This document shows positions 11,531 to 21,948 of a stretch of DNA of 64,000 bases, piece by piece. How positions within the stretch are numbered: position 1 is the stretch's first letter; the number at the start of each line of letters is the position of its first letter. The translations under genes and the position numbers were made by a program. Below the pieces are notes generated by a model, which had not been told where the DNA came from, searched no databases, and worked only from the letters and a program-made list of their open reading frames with translations. Source of the DNA: Amylostereum areolatum (taxonomy: Eukaryota; Basidiomycota; Agaricomycetes; Russulales; Stereaceae). Location of the stretch: the NCBI GenBank assembly GCA_012932865.1, contig SAXG01000050.1:124001-188000 (forward strand), written 5' to 3'.

Positions 11531-13763
11531 ATGCGATCCAACGACACAGACGGTCTGTGGACGCCTCGCACTCTCGTTCTTTGCTTCGTTCTCGTCGTCG
11601 CTTTCGTCCAGGCCGGCCTCTACGCGGGACACTGGTCCTCGGTCGACAACTTCCCCCAGAACGTCCACTCCGCGGCCGCCGAAGTCGACGCTCGGACAGC
11701 CCAGCCCCTCGGACGCGTCGCGGAGCACCCGATACCCGTGCTCATGGACCACGCCGAGAAACGCTTTCGGAATCTGCTCTCGCGGCAGAGCAAGACGCTC
11801 AAGGCCGCGGTCGCCGAATACAAGAAGCGGTACGGACGCAGCCCGCCCCAGGGCTTCGATGCGTGGTGGGATTTCGCGCAGGCGCACGACGTCCGGATGA
11901 TCGATGAGTACGACGGGCTGGTGCAGGACCTCGCGCCGTTCTGGGAGATGACGGGCGCTGACTTCAGGAAGAGGGCCGTGCAGGTGGGGTTTTCGCTGGG
12001 CGCCCTGGTTTGGTGGAGGGCACGCGTGCTGACGAGGGTTCGAAAGGCTGCAGAGATACTGCCATCCGTGGACCTGGTCCGGATACGCGACGGTGCGGCG
12101 GACGTCGCCAACCTCGGTGGCGGAGAGGTCGGCATGCGCGCGAGGGGATTTTTGAAGATGATCGAAAAGTTCAAGAACACGGTGCGTCGCGTTCATGTTC
12201 GCTTCGCTTGGTGCTGGGCGGTCGCTCACAAGCACTCCTTAGCTTCCCGACATGGATTTTGCCATCAACGCGCGGTCGGAGGGCCGCGTCCTGATTCCTT
12301 GGGAGCACCGAAAGTTCCCTAACGTCACGACCGTGGACGTATCTTGTACGGTGTCCACCGCTTCACCGTCCTGTCTATACTCACTCACACATAACCCTTC
12401 AGATGCCAACTCTTTGTTGCAAACCCTCCCTGTGCCCGACTGGCGAGGACAAGGCAACACGTGGGACGCGTACCGCCGCACATGTTCCCCCCACTCCCCC
12501 GCACGCCGTCTCCTCAGTGCCATACGCACTTCCCCCGTCAACGGGACCACCTCCTACTTCCAGACCCCGACCTCCCATCTCGGCGGCGAGTTCAAGTTCG
12601 CGCGCGACGTCGACGGCAAGTACTCGTTCTGCGACAACCCCTGGGCGCGGAACAACCAAGGCCACTTCTTCTCCGACTGGCGCACGGTCCCCGTGCCTTT
12701 CCCCATCCTTTCGCCCGCAAAGAGCCCAGGGTTCGCGGACATCCGGATTCCGAGCCACTACTACCACGGCACGACGCGTCGGTACACCTATGCGTGGGAC
12801 GAGGTCAACCTCGAGCCGAAGGTGCTGGACAGTATGGAGACGCCCTGGGAGAACAAGGACGACAAGATCTTCTTTAGGGGTGCGACCACCGGCGGCGGAA
12901 GCTCTCCCCCAGGCTTCGCCTCGCAGTATCAGCGACATAGGTGCGCATCCCCGTCCTCTCCTTTCTCACACCGTCTAACGGTCTTCCGTCAGGTTCATCC
13001 GTATGGCGAGCGAGCCTTCGAGCATGAACCGCACGCTCGTGTTCGCGGACCCGCCGAGCTCGTCCAACTACGTCTACGCCAAGGTGCCCGCCAACACGCT
13101 CAACGCGGTCATCATGGACGTCGCCTTCGTCAGCTCCGTCGACCATCGCCATTATCCCGGCGGGCTGCAGCAGGAGATGGAGGACCACAGGTTCGACGAC
13201 GCGGTGCTGCTCCGGGAGCATTGGTCGCACAAGTACCTGCTGGACCTCGACGGGATGAGCTACTCGGGCAAGTTCTTCGCGTATCTGGCGTCGGACAGCG
13301 CGGTGGTCAAGTCGAGCGTGTACAGCGAGTTCTTCTCGGACTGGATCCAACCTTGGTGCGTTTCGGGGGCGTGTGCGCGTCTCTTTCGCTGTCCGCTGAC
13401 CGCGGAACCAGGCTGCATTACATCCCGCTGTCGGCGACCTACCGCGAGATATACAACGTCCACGCTTTCTTCTCCGGCGCGCCGGACGTGGCGCTCCAGG
13501 CCACGAACTCGACGGCGCTCGCCCTCCCTGCTTCGAGGCGGGGGTCGCTGGACGGGGATTTGCGCCTGCGCAGGATCGCGCGTGCAGGCAAGCAGTGGAG
13601 GAAAACGATCGGGAGGCCGATCGATATGGAAGGTACGTCGGTTTGGGTGTTCTTGCTTCTTGGTTCGTGTCTGACCTTGGTGCGACCAGCGTATGTGTAC
13701 CGTTTGTGCCTCGAGTATGCGAGGCTTTGGGCGGACGACCGCGAGGCTATGAGCTACTCGTGA
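11531..13763 (+). CDS. CAP10-like glycosyltransferase, family GT90
   Basis: A type II membrane protein. A short cytosolic N-terminus is followed by a hydrophobic anchor (about residues 14-35, LVLCFVLVVAFVQAGL) and a lumenal catalytic region. Diagnostic CAP10/GT90 text includes YGRSPPQGFDAWWDFA, KIFFRGATTGG, a block ending HKYLLDLDGMSYSGKF and a C-terminal LHYIPLSATYREIY segment. The donor-binding SGKFFAYLASDSAVVKSS stretch is intact. Introns start near 12182, 12337, 12940, 13356 and 13634. Fungal relatives add xylose or similar sugars to glycans in the Golgi; the acceptor is unknown here. No lesion was seen. Confidence 0.88.
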
Positions 13764-14985
13764 ATGGACCTTGCTTAGTGGAGGGTAGAAGACCGATTCC
13801 TCCTAGAGGATTGCCTGTGGTATGACCGGGAACACTGGTGTGGACTGTCGGGCTACGAGTATCTTACTACTTAGATTCGCACGCGCGGTGCGAGCTGTAA
13901 TATATTGTTGCTTGCGTACAGGTGCTGGGTGAGTCCGATCGCCTTGCTTCTGAGCGCCGGTAGGTCAAGGGTAGGACCGTCAACATGTTTGACTCACCGA
14001 ACCAATGTTAATGACCAATGATATACTGTAAACGTTGATGCTAACCAGGCCACCGTCTGGCACTGCCGATTTGCTTCCCTTGTTAAGTTCGAGTTCAACC
14101 TGTGCATGGTCAGTCAATGGATTCTTCTCTTCCACGACACCGTAGGCTGAGAGCGTATTCTTGCAGACGCTAGGCGGACTCAAACGAGTTTCAGCTCCAG
14201 TCGCCAGTGAACTCTGGCGCTGAGGAAGTTGGACACCGACTTCGTAAACCCTGTGTATAGGGAAAGTGGGGTACCGGTCCACTGCTCTTCTCGTCTATTT
14301 TCAGTTCATCGCGGTTGCACCGCGGTCGAATATCACTGAGTATGATTCCACTACGTGTGTCGTATTGATGTGCTGCTGATTCTTATGACGTCCAGGCTCG
14401 CCGTGGTCGAACATCAAGCTCTGGTGATATATCTTATGATGCCACCTTCTGCGGTGGACGACGTACAATGTTTGACGGTAGAAACTCGCCGCTTTCACTA
14501 CCGTGACCCCTCTCCCAACATCGTGCTTCCGTTCGATCCGCCTTGGCGAATATTACTTGCGCCGCGAGGCGCCACCATCGTGACCGTCTGTGCGTTAGTT
14601 AACAGGTTGCAATCCAACCTTTCCTGCCGGGGCCTGCCACCCTTCCATCATCCCACTCCATTTACCGGTAGCCTCTTCTCGGACCATCACCCTAGATTCA
14701 TATTCCACGTCGCGCAGAATTGGTGCTTTCGCGCCGCGCTCGGCGTTCATCCGTCCATGAGCCATGGGCAGACTTGAGCTTCTGGCGGGCTTCATACTTG
14801 ACACGATGGAACAGATCGCAGAGGGCCCAGCGCCGTCCCCGGAAGGAAGCCGCTCTGCCGGTTATGGATCACCTCGGGCGTTCAACAGCTCACGCAGCCA
14901 GAATTCTGTTGTTTCCATTATGGCCCTTGTTTTTGTGGCTGATGGGAATTGACAGGGAGCCTGTCGCTTACACCATGCACAAATG
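13764..14985. other. Intergenic stretch without recognised features
   Basis: About 1.2 kb between the GT90 gene and the second thaumatin-like gene. Frames are short and show no family resemblance. Confidence 0.5.
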
Positions 14986-14990
14986 AGGCG

Positions 14991-14997
14991 TATAAAA
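14991..14997 (+). promoter_or_regulatory. TATA box of thaumatin-like copy 2
   Basis: TATAAAA lies about 70 bases before the ATG at 15066. Confidence 0.55.
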
Positions 14998-15065
14998 ACC
15001 CCCCTCGGTCGTCGAACAACACCCAACTCACCAGTGCACCTTTCAGCATCTCTCGAGTCTTCGCA

Positions 15066-16030
15066 ATGAAGTTCGCTTCCTTCGCCGCCGCCGTCCTTCC
15101 CATGGCCCTGATGCACGCCGTCTCTGCGGACCACACCGTACGTACCATCGTATGTCCGTATAACCTTCCGACCTTCATGACGAGTCGTACGCAGTTCACA
15201 CTCAAAAACCAATGTGGCAACTCGGTCAACCCCGTCATCGCGGATACGCGCTGCGGATACAGTCCACGTGCGTCCTACTCTTCTACACTCGCGCTCCGTG
15301 CAGCTTGGAACACTGATTTACGATGCTTGCCTCAGGCTGCAGCGACGCATCGTCTTACACCGGTCCCCAGCCCGGTTCTTTGGGACCTGGAGCCACCAAG
15401 GCCGTGACCATCCCGTCCGACGTGCGCGCCCTCCTGTTCTCTCCTCCTTCATCAGCGATGTAATCTCCTTTCCCAGTGGGTCGGACGCATCTTCAGCCAG
15501 AACGGCGCATGCGGCGCCAAGGGCGAAGATTGCACGCTCGGCGAATTCAACCTCGGTAGGCTTTCGACGACCCGCATCTCGTCCTGAAAGGCCCTTCTCA
15601 TTCCCATCCTCGGCGGCCATCATAGACACCGGCAGCCAGTTCACCGCGCAGGCGTACGACATCTCGAACATCCAAGGCTTCACCCAGTCCATCCAGATCA
15701 GCGCCGCTGGGTGCGACACCGTCACTTGCACGAACGTGAACTGCGGCGTATGTCTATCTCTTGACCTCCTCCGTCTTTGTTGACTGAAAACGGAATAAAC
15801 ATGCACAGTGCTCGAATGCCTACCCCCCTGGGGTGAGTGATGCGATCCTGGCTCCTTCCCTCTCTGATGCTTACTGATTTGGACCTATAGGACACTACCG
15901 GCTGTGGCAACGACGCTCCCGTCAGGGGGTGTGGACCAGGGAACATCGCGTTTACTGGTATGTCCTCCATTGGAGTTCCAGGATGAACCCCGACCGATTG
16001 ACGCCATCTCTAGTCGTCTTCTGCCCATAG
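15066..16030 (+). CDS. Thaumatin-like small secreted protein (copy 2)
   Basis: The start opens a signal peptide (MKFASFAAAVLPMALMHAVSA) and the gene continues through about eight short exons to VVFCP and the stop at 16028-16030. Exon blocks are FTLKNQCGNSVNPVIADTRC, WVGRIFSQNGACGAKGEDC, YDISNIQGFTQSIQISAAG, CDTVTCTNVNCG and CGNDAPVRGCGPGN. Cysteine spacing and intron positions match the gene at 108-1117, so the two are duplicates. They point in opposite directions around the ABC and GT90 genes. The fold is thaumatin-like and the protein is probably extracellular; activity was not determined. Confidence 0.82.
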
Positions 16031-16360
16031 GTTCGTTTGGCAGGCGTGGAAAGTCGATCGGCGGTACTTAGGTCAAAGATTTCACAACGTTATGTCGCAT
16101 AGAGTACAATGTGATCAGCACTATTGCATCCTATGGCGCACCCGCTCCCAGTGCCCCGATTGTTATATGACGTACAACCACTCCTCGAGGGTGGAAAGTA
16201 TAAGAGTATGCGTGGAACATTTGAACTACCGGTCAAAAACGTCATCCAACGTGAATGTACATGCCCATGTCGGAGGGTTCAACGTTCAACGCCGGGAGAG
16301 CTATATCCTTGAGAATTCGGGTGTGTGTAATTTTTAGATGATGGAGAGACAAGACGACAG

Positions 16361-18179
16361 CTAAGCTTCCAGCCCGTCCCATTCGACGGCCACTCCACAC
16401 GTCTTAAGCTCTTCGATGCAGCTATGCGAGACACAACAGCCTTTGATCTCTACTTGCTCGAGGCCGTACTTGCGGGCTCCTCTTGCGCGCGCAAGAACGG
16501 TGGTCTTGAGAGTACTGAACAGCGGCGATCCAGTCTCGGTCGCTTTATGGAGGAGGTCGGCGTGCAGGATGACCAGGCGGCGAAGGTTGGGGAACGTTAT
16601 CCACTGGAACGACGAATTGCTGCTCTCGTCATGGGCGTCTTCCGCCATGTTGTTTGAGATTTGGAGAGCGGTGAGACCGTCGTACACATTCCGTCCCTCG
16701 AGCGAGAGATAGTTGACGGAGCGCAACGGGAAGAAAGAGCTTCCCCAGTTGTGGGAAACATGTCGCTGCGACGAAGGGTGCATGTCGTGTTCTTCCGAAT
16801 CTTCAAAACGCAATGGTCGTGATCTCGTCCACGTACAATGTGCGAATAATGGCTTCCAATTTGAAGGTCACCAATGCGGTCGAGTGAGTGCTGTCGCCAC
16901 TGGGAGATACGACGGGCGTCATCGCTGACTTGAAGTGGAACACGCTGTCTGTATCCGGGAAATCGACATCCTCGAAAGGGAGGTTATGACCGGCTGTTCT
17001 CTTTGACGGGCTGGTGACGATTCGTGGACACCCCTTGATCGACCACGTTTGCGAACCAACACGATCGACGACGAGCGTGCGTATCGATGAACCGCCGCCG
17101 ACCTCCACCGTTGCACTCGGAAGGCACCTATGGAGTTGAATGAGGCGTTCGTAACTTGAAGCCGCGTCAGGCGTGCACCGAATCGCTGTGGGAGTAGACG
17201 GAGGGAAAATGATGTGTGTCCACAGCCAGTGGATGTTTTCGGGGTGGTCGACAGCAACGATTGTGTGAAAGGACGAAGGGAAAGTCAAAGGTAAAGTAAG
17301 GTTCGTGGCCTCGGGAGGATTGACCATGCAAAACGATTGCGAGAGTTTCAGTATCTCGAGTTTCGGCATCGACGCAAGCACGGATAGAAGGTGGTACCCG
17401 GTGAGAGATCCGGTTTCCACATCGCACAATGAGAACGCAACGATATTGCCGTACATCCCGGAGTGTCGCGGAGGCACCCGACCGCACAACTCAAGATAGG
17501 CGAGGCGGGGAGCACCGAGGCGGAAAATATCGGGAGGAAGCGCGTGAAGCGTGTGGCTGGTCAACTTGAGGGTTTCGAGGAGAGGAGCATGTTGCGACAG
17601 GTTGTCGAAAACGGACGGGACCACCTGGGAAATGTGAAGGTCGATGTCCCGGATGCGGTGCATCTCCTTCAACGCGAGGTTCAATGCGGCCCTGTATACA
17701 GGACCGGCCGTGCTGAAGACATCACTTGAAGTGCTGGTGATGCGGGACGCAATCGAGAGCGGCGCTTGCTTCGACCTCGAGAGCTGTTCGGGCACCCATT
17801 TCGGCATCGCGCACACGCCGTGAGCCCAGAGACCGGAGGAGTCCAGTGCTATTTGACGCCAGCGGCGGCACACGTGGGTGACTGCGAATGGCCCCCCATG
17901 ATAATCGCCTGCTGAGTGCATAAAGATATCCTGGAAGAGGAGATGGAAGATGTGGGCGAGCAGTTCGGGGGGCAGACGGAACACGAGGCTGAGTGAGTTG
18001 CGGTGGGATAGCATAGCACTTGCAGCATCCGTGATCTCTCGCATCTCTTCGTCTATTTGCTGTTGTATTTGGGATACAGTGTCGAGATCGCTCGTTTCTG
18101 CGACATTCCCTAGCGCCACCAGCCTCGAGCGAAGCGCTGTAGTCCATATGCTGCCAGTCAAACGTGAGGATTCATTCAA
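16361..18179 (-). CDS. F-box protein with C-terminal LRR-like region
   Basis: The N-terminal part carries a heptad-like segment (IQQQIDEEMREI) and an F-box, LPPELLAHIFHLLF, followed by VTHVCRRWRQIALDSSGLWA as in the very large Agaricomycete F-box family. Leucine-rich text follows, and the C-terminus ends GCCVSHSCIEELKTCGVAVEWDGLEA-like, again typical. The frame changes between about 16836 and 16766. An intron of about 67-71 bases with donor GTGGAC or GTACGT and acceptor CGCAG at 16766 could join the parts, but the only phase-compatible donor is weak. It is presumably a substrate adaptor of an SCF ubiquitin ligase; target unknown. Confidence 0.8.
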
Positions 18180-18916
18180 ATATGCAGTTACGGTGCAATC
18201 TCACCTGGGGGTTTGGGGACACGTTTTTGAGGCCGGGGAGATTTCAGCGTTGTTTCTCATCGGATCTTGACCAAGACTTGCACCTGGGGACGGTATAGTC
18301 AGTTCAAGGAGTCGATGAATCCATAAGTTTGAACGACGGATGTTCGGTGACTTCGGTCCGTGACGCCCCTAAGTATAGTAAGCTACTCCAATTGCCTTGT
18401 TGGACGCGGCGAAAAATTATTCTAGGAGTAGAGGTTTTCGCAGGTTGTAGGGCGTTGAGCTGGCATTATATGTGCACAAAAGTGACTGGTAGTTGGGTTC
18501 AAGATGGTTGTGGTAGACAAAGAAGAGTGGCGTCGGTTACGGAGACTTGAAATTGGCTGACGTAACTATCCACGTGACCTAACGCTCATCCGGGGCCGGG
18601 GCCATCCTTGTGGACTGGAGGCCGAGTCTTTAACGAACACTGACGAGACGAGCAGGTAGTGTTCTGTTACCATCCTTGAGGTTGGTTGAGTCGTTCAACT
18701 TCCCCCCGAAGCGAGTGCCATGGCATTTGAAGATGAGTACATACTACATACTACTACATTTGATGTGAAGGCCCTTGGAAGGCCCAGAACGACGATTCGA
18801 GAGACACAGTTTTGTCGAGCCGTTCTACAGTGTAAGTAAGGCAGATATTCCTTGCGACGATGATATGACAAGCTGCCAGTGTAGGAGCGCTTGGATGAAG
18901 CAACGCTCTTTCGTAT

Positions 18917-20276
18917 TTAAATGGGAAGGGAGAAAGGTAGCTTATTGATCTTGGCCAGGTAGTCGAGCATGAGCCCTCCCCAGGTGATCCATCCCATCTG
19001 GCCATTGCGAGTGAAATTCACTACGTCGTTGATCTCTTCAGCGTTCATGCCCTATTTGATCGAAAACAGAAAAGCACCCACATGCGCAACTGTCTCCCTT
19101 GTCCAAGTCCACGGTCAAGTACTGGTATACCAAATGCGCCCCGGTCCCGCCGACCGAAACCCAGAAGAAGATCGGCGACTGTTCGTTGAGGATTCCTGCG
19201 TAATAGAGCGTGCCGAGGAAGAGCGCGGCGCATGCAGCCGTGAAGGGGCGCACGTAGTCGCCAAGCATGACCGCGGTCGACTTCACCCCGACGATGATGT
19301 CGTCCTTACGATCCTGGCAGGCGTAGATGGTGTCTATCGAATATCGCACATATTAACACATCATTTTCAGCGAAACGAAGTGGCGCGTTTACCGTAGTGC
19401 ATGGTCCAGCTGACAACATGTATGTTCGATAGTGGACAACGTGGCGGAAGAAAGGGGGAAGACATACCCCCAGGCTCCGACCATGAAAGGGCCAAGGAGC
19501 TCGATGTTAAGGTTTCCGGTGGTGGACACCCAAGCCACGACAATTCCGAAGTTCATGGCGATGCCAAGCCACGCCTGAGGCCAGTAGGTGATGCGCTTCA
19601 TGAGGGGGTAGATGATGAACAACGGCAGAAGTTGGGCGACAGCAGCATAGAAACTACACGACAAATAAATGAAAATGTGAGAGGATGTCGCGGAGGGGAC
19701 GAAGGAGGAAGAGCGTACGCGACCCCTTCATACGGAAGGTACAAGATGAGCCCCACGATGTATTGCGCGATGAGGTACACGCTGGCCGCAAACACAGAAA
19801 CACGGCCACTTGCCAACGGGCGTCCCTTGGTGCGCTCTGAATCGCCAAACACATCACGCAAACGATCAATCGACCGGCCCAGCGACCCATCAAAGGAAAA
19901 AGAATGCTCACCGACACCCGCGTCAAAGTCGCGGTCGAAGATGTCGTTGATAGTGCACGCGGATCCGCGCACGATGAACGCTGCAACGAGAAACTTGGCA
20001 AGCTCCATCCAGTAGGTGCTGAGGTCGAGTTTGGTGTGGTACGCTGCCATGGTCAGGCCCCATGCTATTCCTCTGGGTTAGATCTCTGCGCGAGCGGACG
20101 AGGGAGCAGGTCGACATACCGAAAGGCCAAAACATAAGGATGGTCCCGGTAGGCCTGTGGAGGCGGATGAGTTCTAAGTAAGGACTCACGCCTTCTGGGA
20201 CGCTTCCGAGGGGGAAAGGTCGGTCCTTCGGCACAGAGGCGATAAATGCGTGTTTGGTTTCCACCGGACGACCCAT
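18917..20276 (-). CDS. UbiA-family aromatic prenyltransferase (copy 1)
   Basis: An integral membrane prenyltransferase of about 310 residues in seven exons. Both Asp-rich motifs are intact: NDIFDRDFDAGVERTKGRP, split by an intron, and DTIYACQDRKDDIIVGVKS. These bind the Mg-prenyl diphosphate and mark the COQ2/UbiA type. The N-terminus MGRPVETKHAF starts only about 35 residues before the first membrane block (IRLHRPTGTILMFWPFAWG), so there is no obvious mitochondrial presequence. That argues against the housekeeping COQ2 and for a secondary-metabolism enzyme. The last intron uses GTGGGT as donor where copy 2 has GTGAGT. It is divergent from the A-T-R reductase at 21949 across 1.67 kb. The acceptor and chain length cannot be read from sequence. 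Confidence 0.88.
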
Positions 20277-21948
20277 TTTTTGTGAAATTGTTGAGATGAA
20301 GGGGAGTCTGAATGTCGACAAGAGCCTGAGCTTTCCCGTTTGAATGAACAACACCGAGCTCTTATATGCCCAGACGACCAACCCGTACCGTAGGGCTACC
20401 ATCTCGTTCGAGTGCATCCGATGTGTTTCTAAGCTGTGGCGGCGGGGCCGATGTTTGACTGGCCGTGATTTTCGCAGCGCAGTCGAGCGGTGATCATGTA
20501 GAGTCCTAAAAATTGGAATTGTCTAACTAGTATTGCGGTCATGGTAGTCACACTGAGATCCGAAGTTGGCGTGGAGATCGAGTATTAGAAATATGAGACG
20601 GCGGGTCAATGGCCATGTCCTTACTTTTAGGCTGAAAAGGAAGGGGAATTACTCACGTTCGTCGACTATGGCAGTTCCAGAGAGTTAGGATGTTTGTCGA
20701 GCAATACAGTCGGGAACGAATGATGCTGGCTTCAACATCTCCTTCCAAACTGGACCAGTGGGTAGTGATTGATAAGTCATCATCGGAATGAATTGAATGG
20801 GTTCAGGGCTGTGGCAGGCGCATCAAGAGAGCGGGTCCGCTACCGTCTGCATGCGCGTCACAAGTTGATATTCTCTCGTTTCAAGCACCCAAGGCATATG
20901 CAGCAGAATGTAGACTGTTGTAAAGCATAGTAAGATTTATGGCTCTGGTGGCATTGTTAACACGCGTACATCGAGAATCGAGATGAACAGAAACGGAGGG
21001 TGACTGGCCATTTTGCCAATTAATGATGACCACCAAAAAGGTGAACGACGTATCAGTTTAAGTCCATTATTTGACGTGGGACAAACTCACAGGAACACTT
21101 TGCTCCGTATATCACAGCAACTTATGTCCCGCCACCGTTGTGAGGCATATAAATTCTAGAAACGGCCCATGAGTCGTCGAGGCGTCTGGTAGATAGGCCG
21201 GGAAGCTCGGCGTTCTGTTCTGGATTAGCCGCTGAACTTTGGGAGATTGAGACGGCGAGTGACTCGCATTCGGACCAGGATTAGGCCATCCTTGATGATC
21301 GGGTGCTGAGCGTTGATGCTTGAGGCTCGAGGGTGGGAGGAGGGGGGAGGAGTTGAACTTGGTTAGCGGTACGTACATGATTGGAGTTCCGAAAACCTGA
21401 CTGATGCGTCATGCGCCTGGCGTAAGCGCAAGAACGTAATCTCGTAATGGCAACCTCGTCGATCGCTTTTCTCGCGCGTATGAACAACTTGAACCCATTT
21501 CTTTCTGGCCCATAATTATCACTACCTTGCCGTTCCATTTTTGAAGTCAATGCCTTTTTTGAGTGGTAGCTATTACGGCCGAGCTAGGTTGCTTGTCAAT
21601 CGACCCGCAGACTCGCTCAAGGCCCAAGTTGTTATTCGACCCTTTCGCCGGTACGTCCGGCCACCCAGATTTGTTTACTATTGAAATGATCATCAGTGGC
21701 GTTACACTGCTTAGTTTCACACTGTTCTGCCGCGATATGTATATGACAGATCGACCGGCGCAGGATGGTACTGCCAGTGGAAGGAAGCACAAGCCGGCAC
21801 TCCCTGGGAGGCAGCGTGAAACGATCACTTAAATAAGAGCATGACTACGATGCCGGGAGGATGATCACTACCGGTTTGAGTACTTAAAGTCTGGTAGCGT
21901 TAAGTTAGGCGCACTACCTCCTAGATCCCTCTGATTTCACTCCCAGGC
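20277..21948. promoter_or_regulatory. Divergent intergenic region of the UbiA/reductase pair
   Basis: About 1.67 kb separate the two start codons. No gene is seen inside. Several blocks are conserved in the inverted copy at 28812-30626, so it may hold shared control sites. No specific factor site is claimed. Confidence 0.45.
20361..20366 (-). promoter_or_regulatory. TATA-like box upstream of UbiA copy 1
   Basis: The minus strand reads CATATAAGAGCTCGG about 90 bases before the start codon. The same words, GTATAAGAGCTCG, are kept at the matching place before copy 2 (30537-30549). Confidence 0.5.

Noticed and set aside
18980..19080. UbiA copy 1 being a pseudogene because the last intron donor looks degraded
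   Set aside because: GTGGGT is a legal donor and gives the same splice phase as copy 2, so the C-terminus is preserved.
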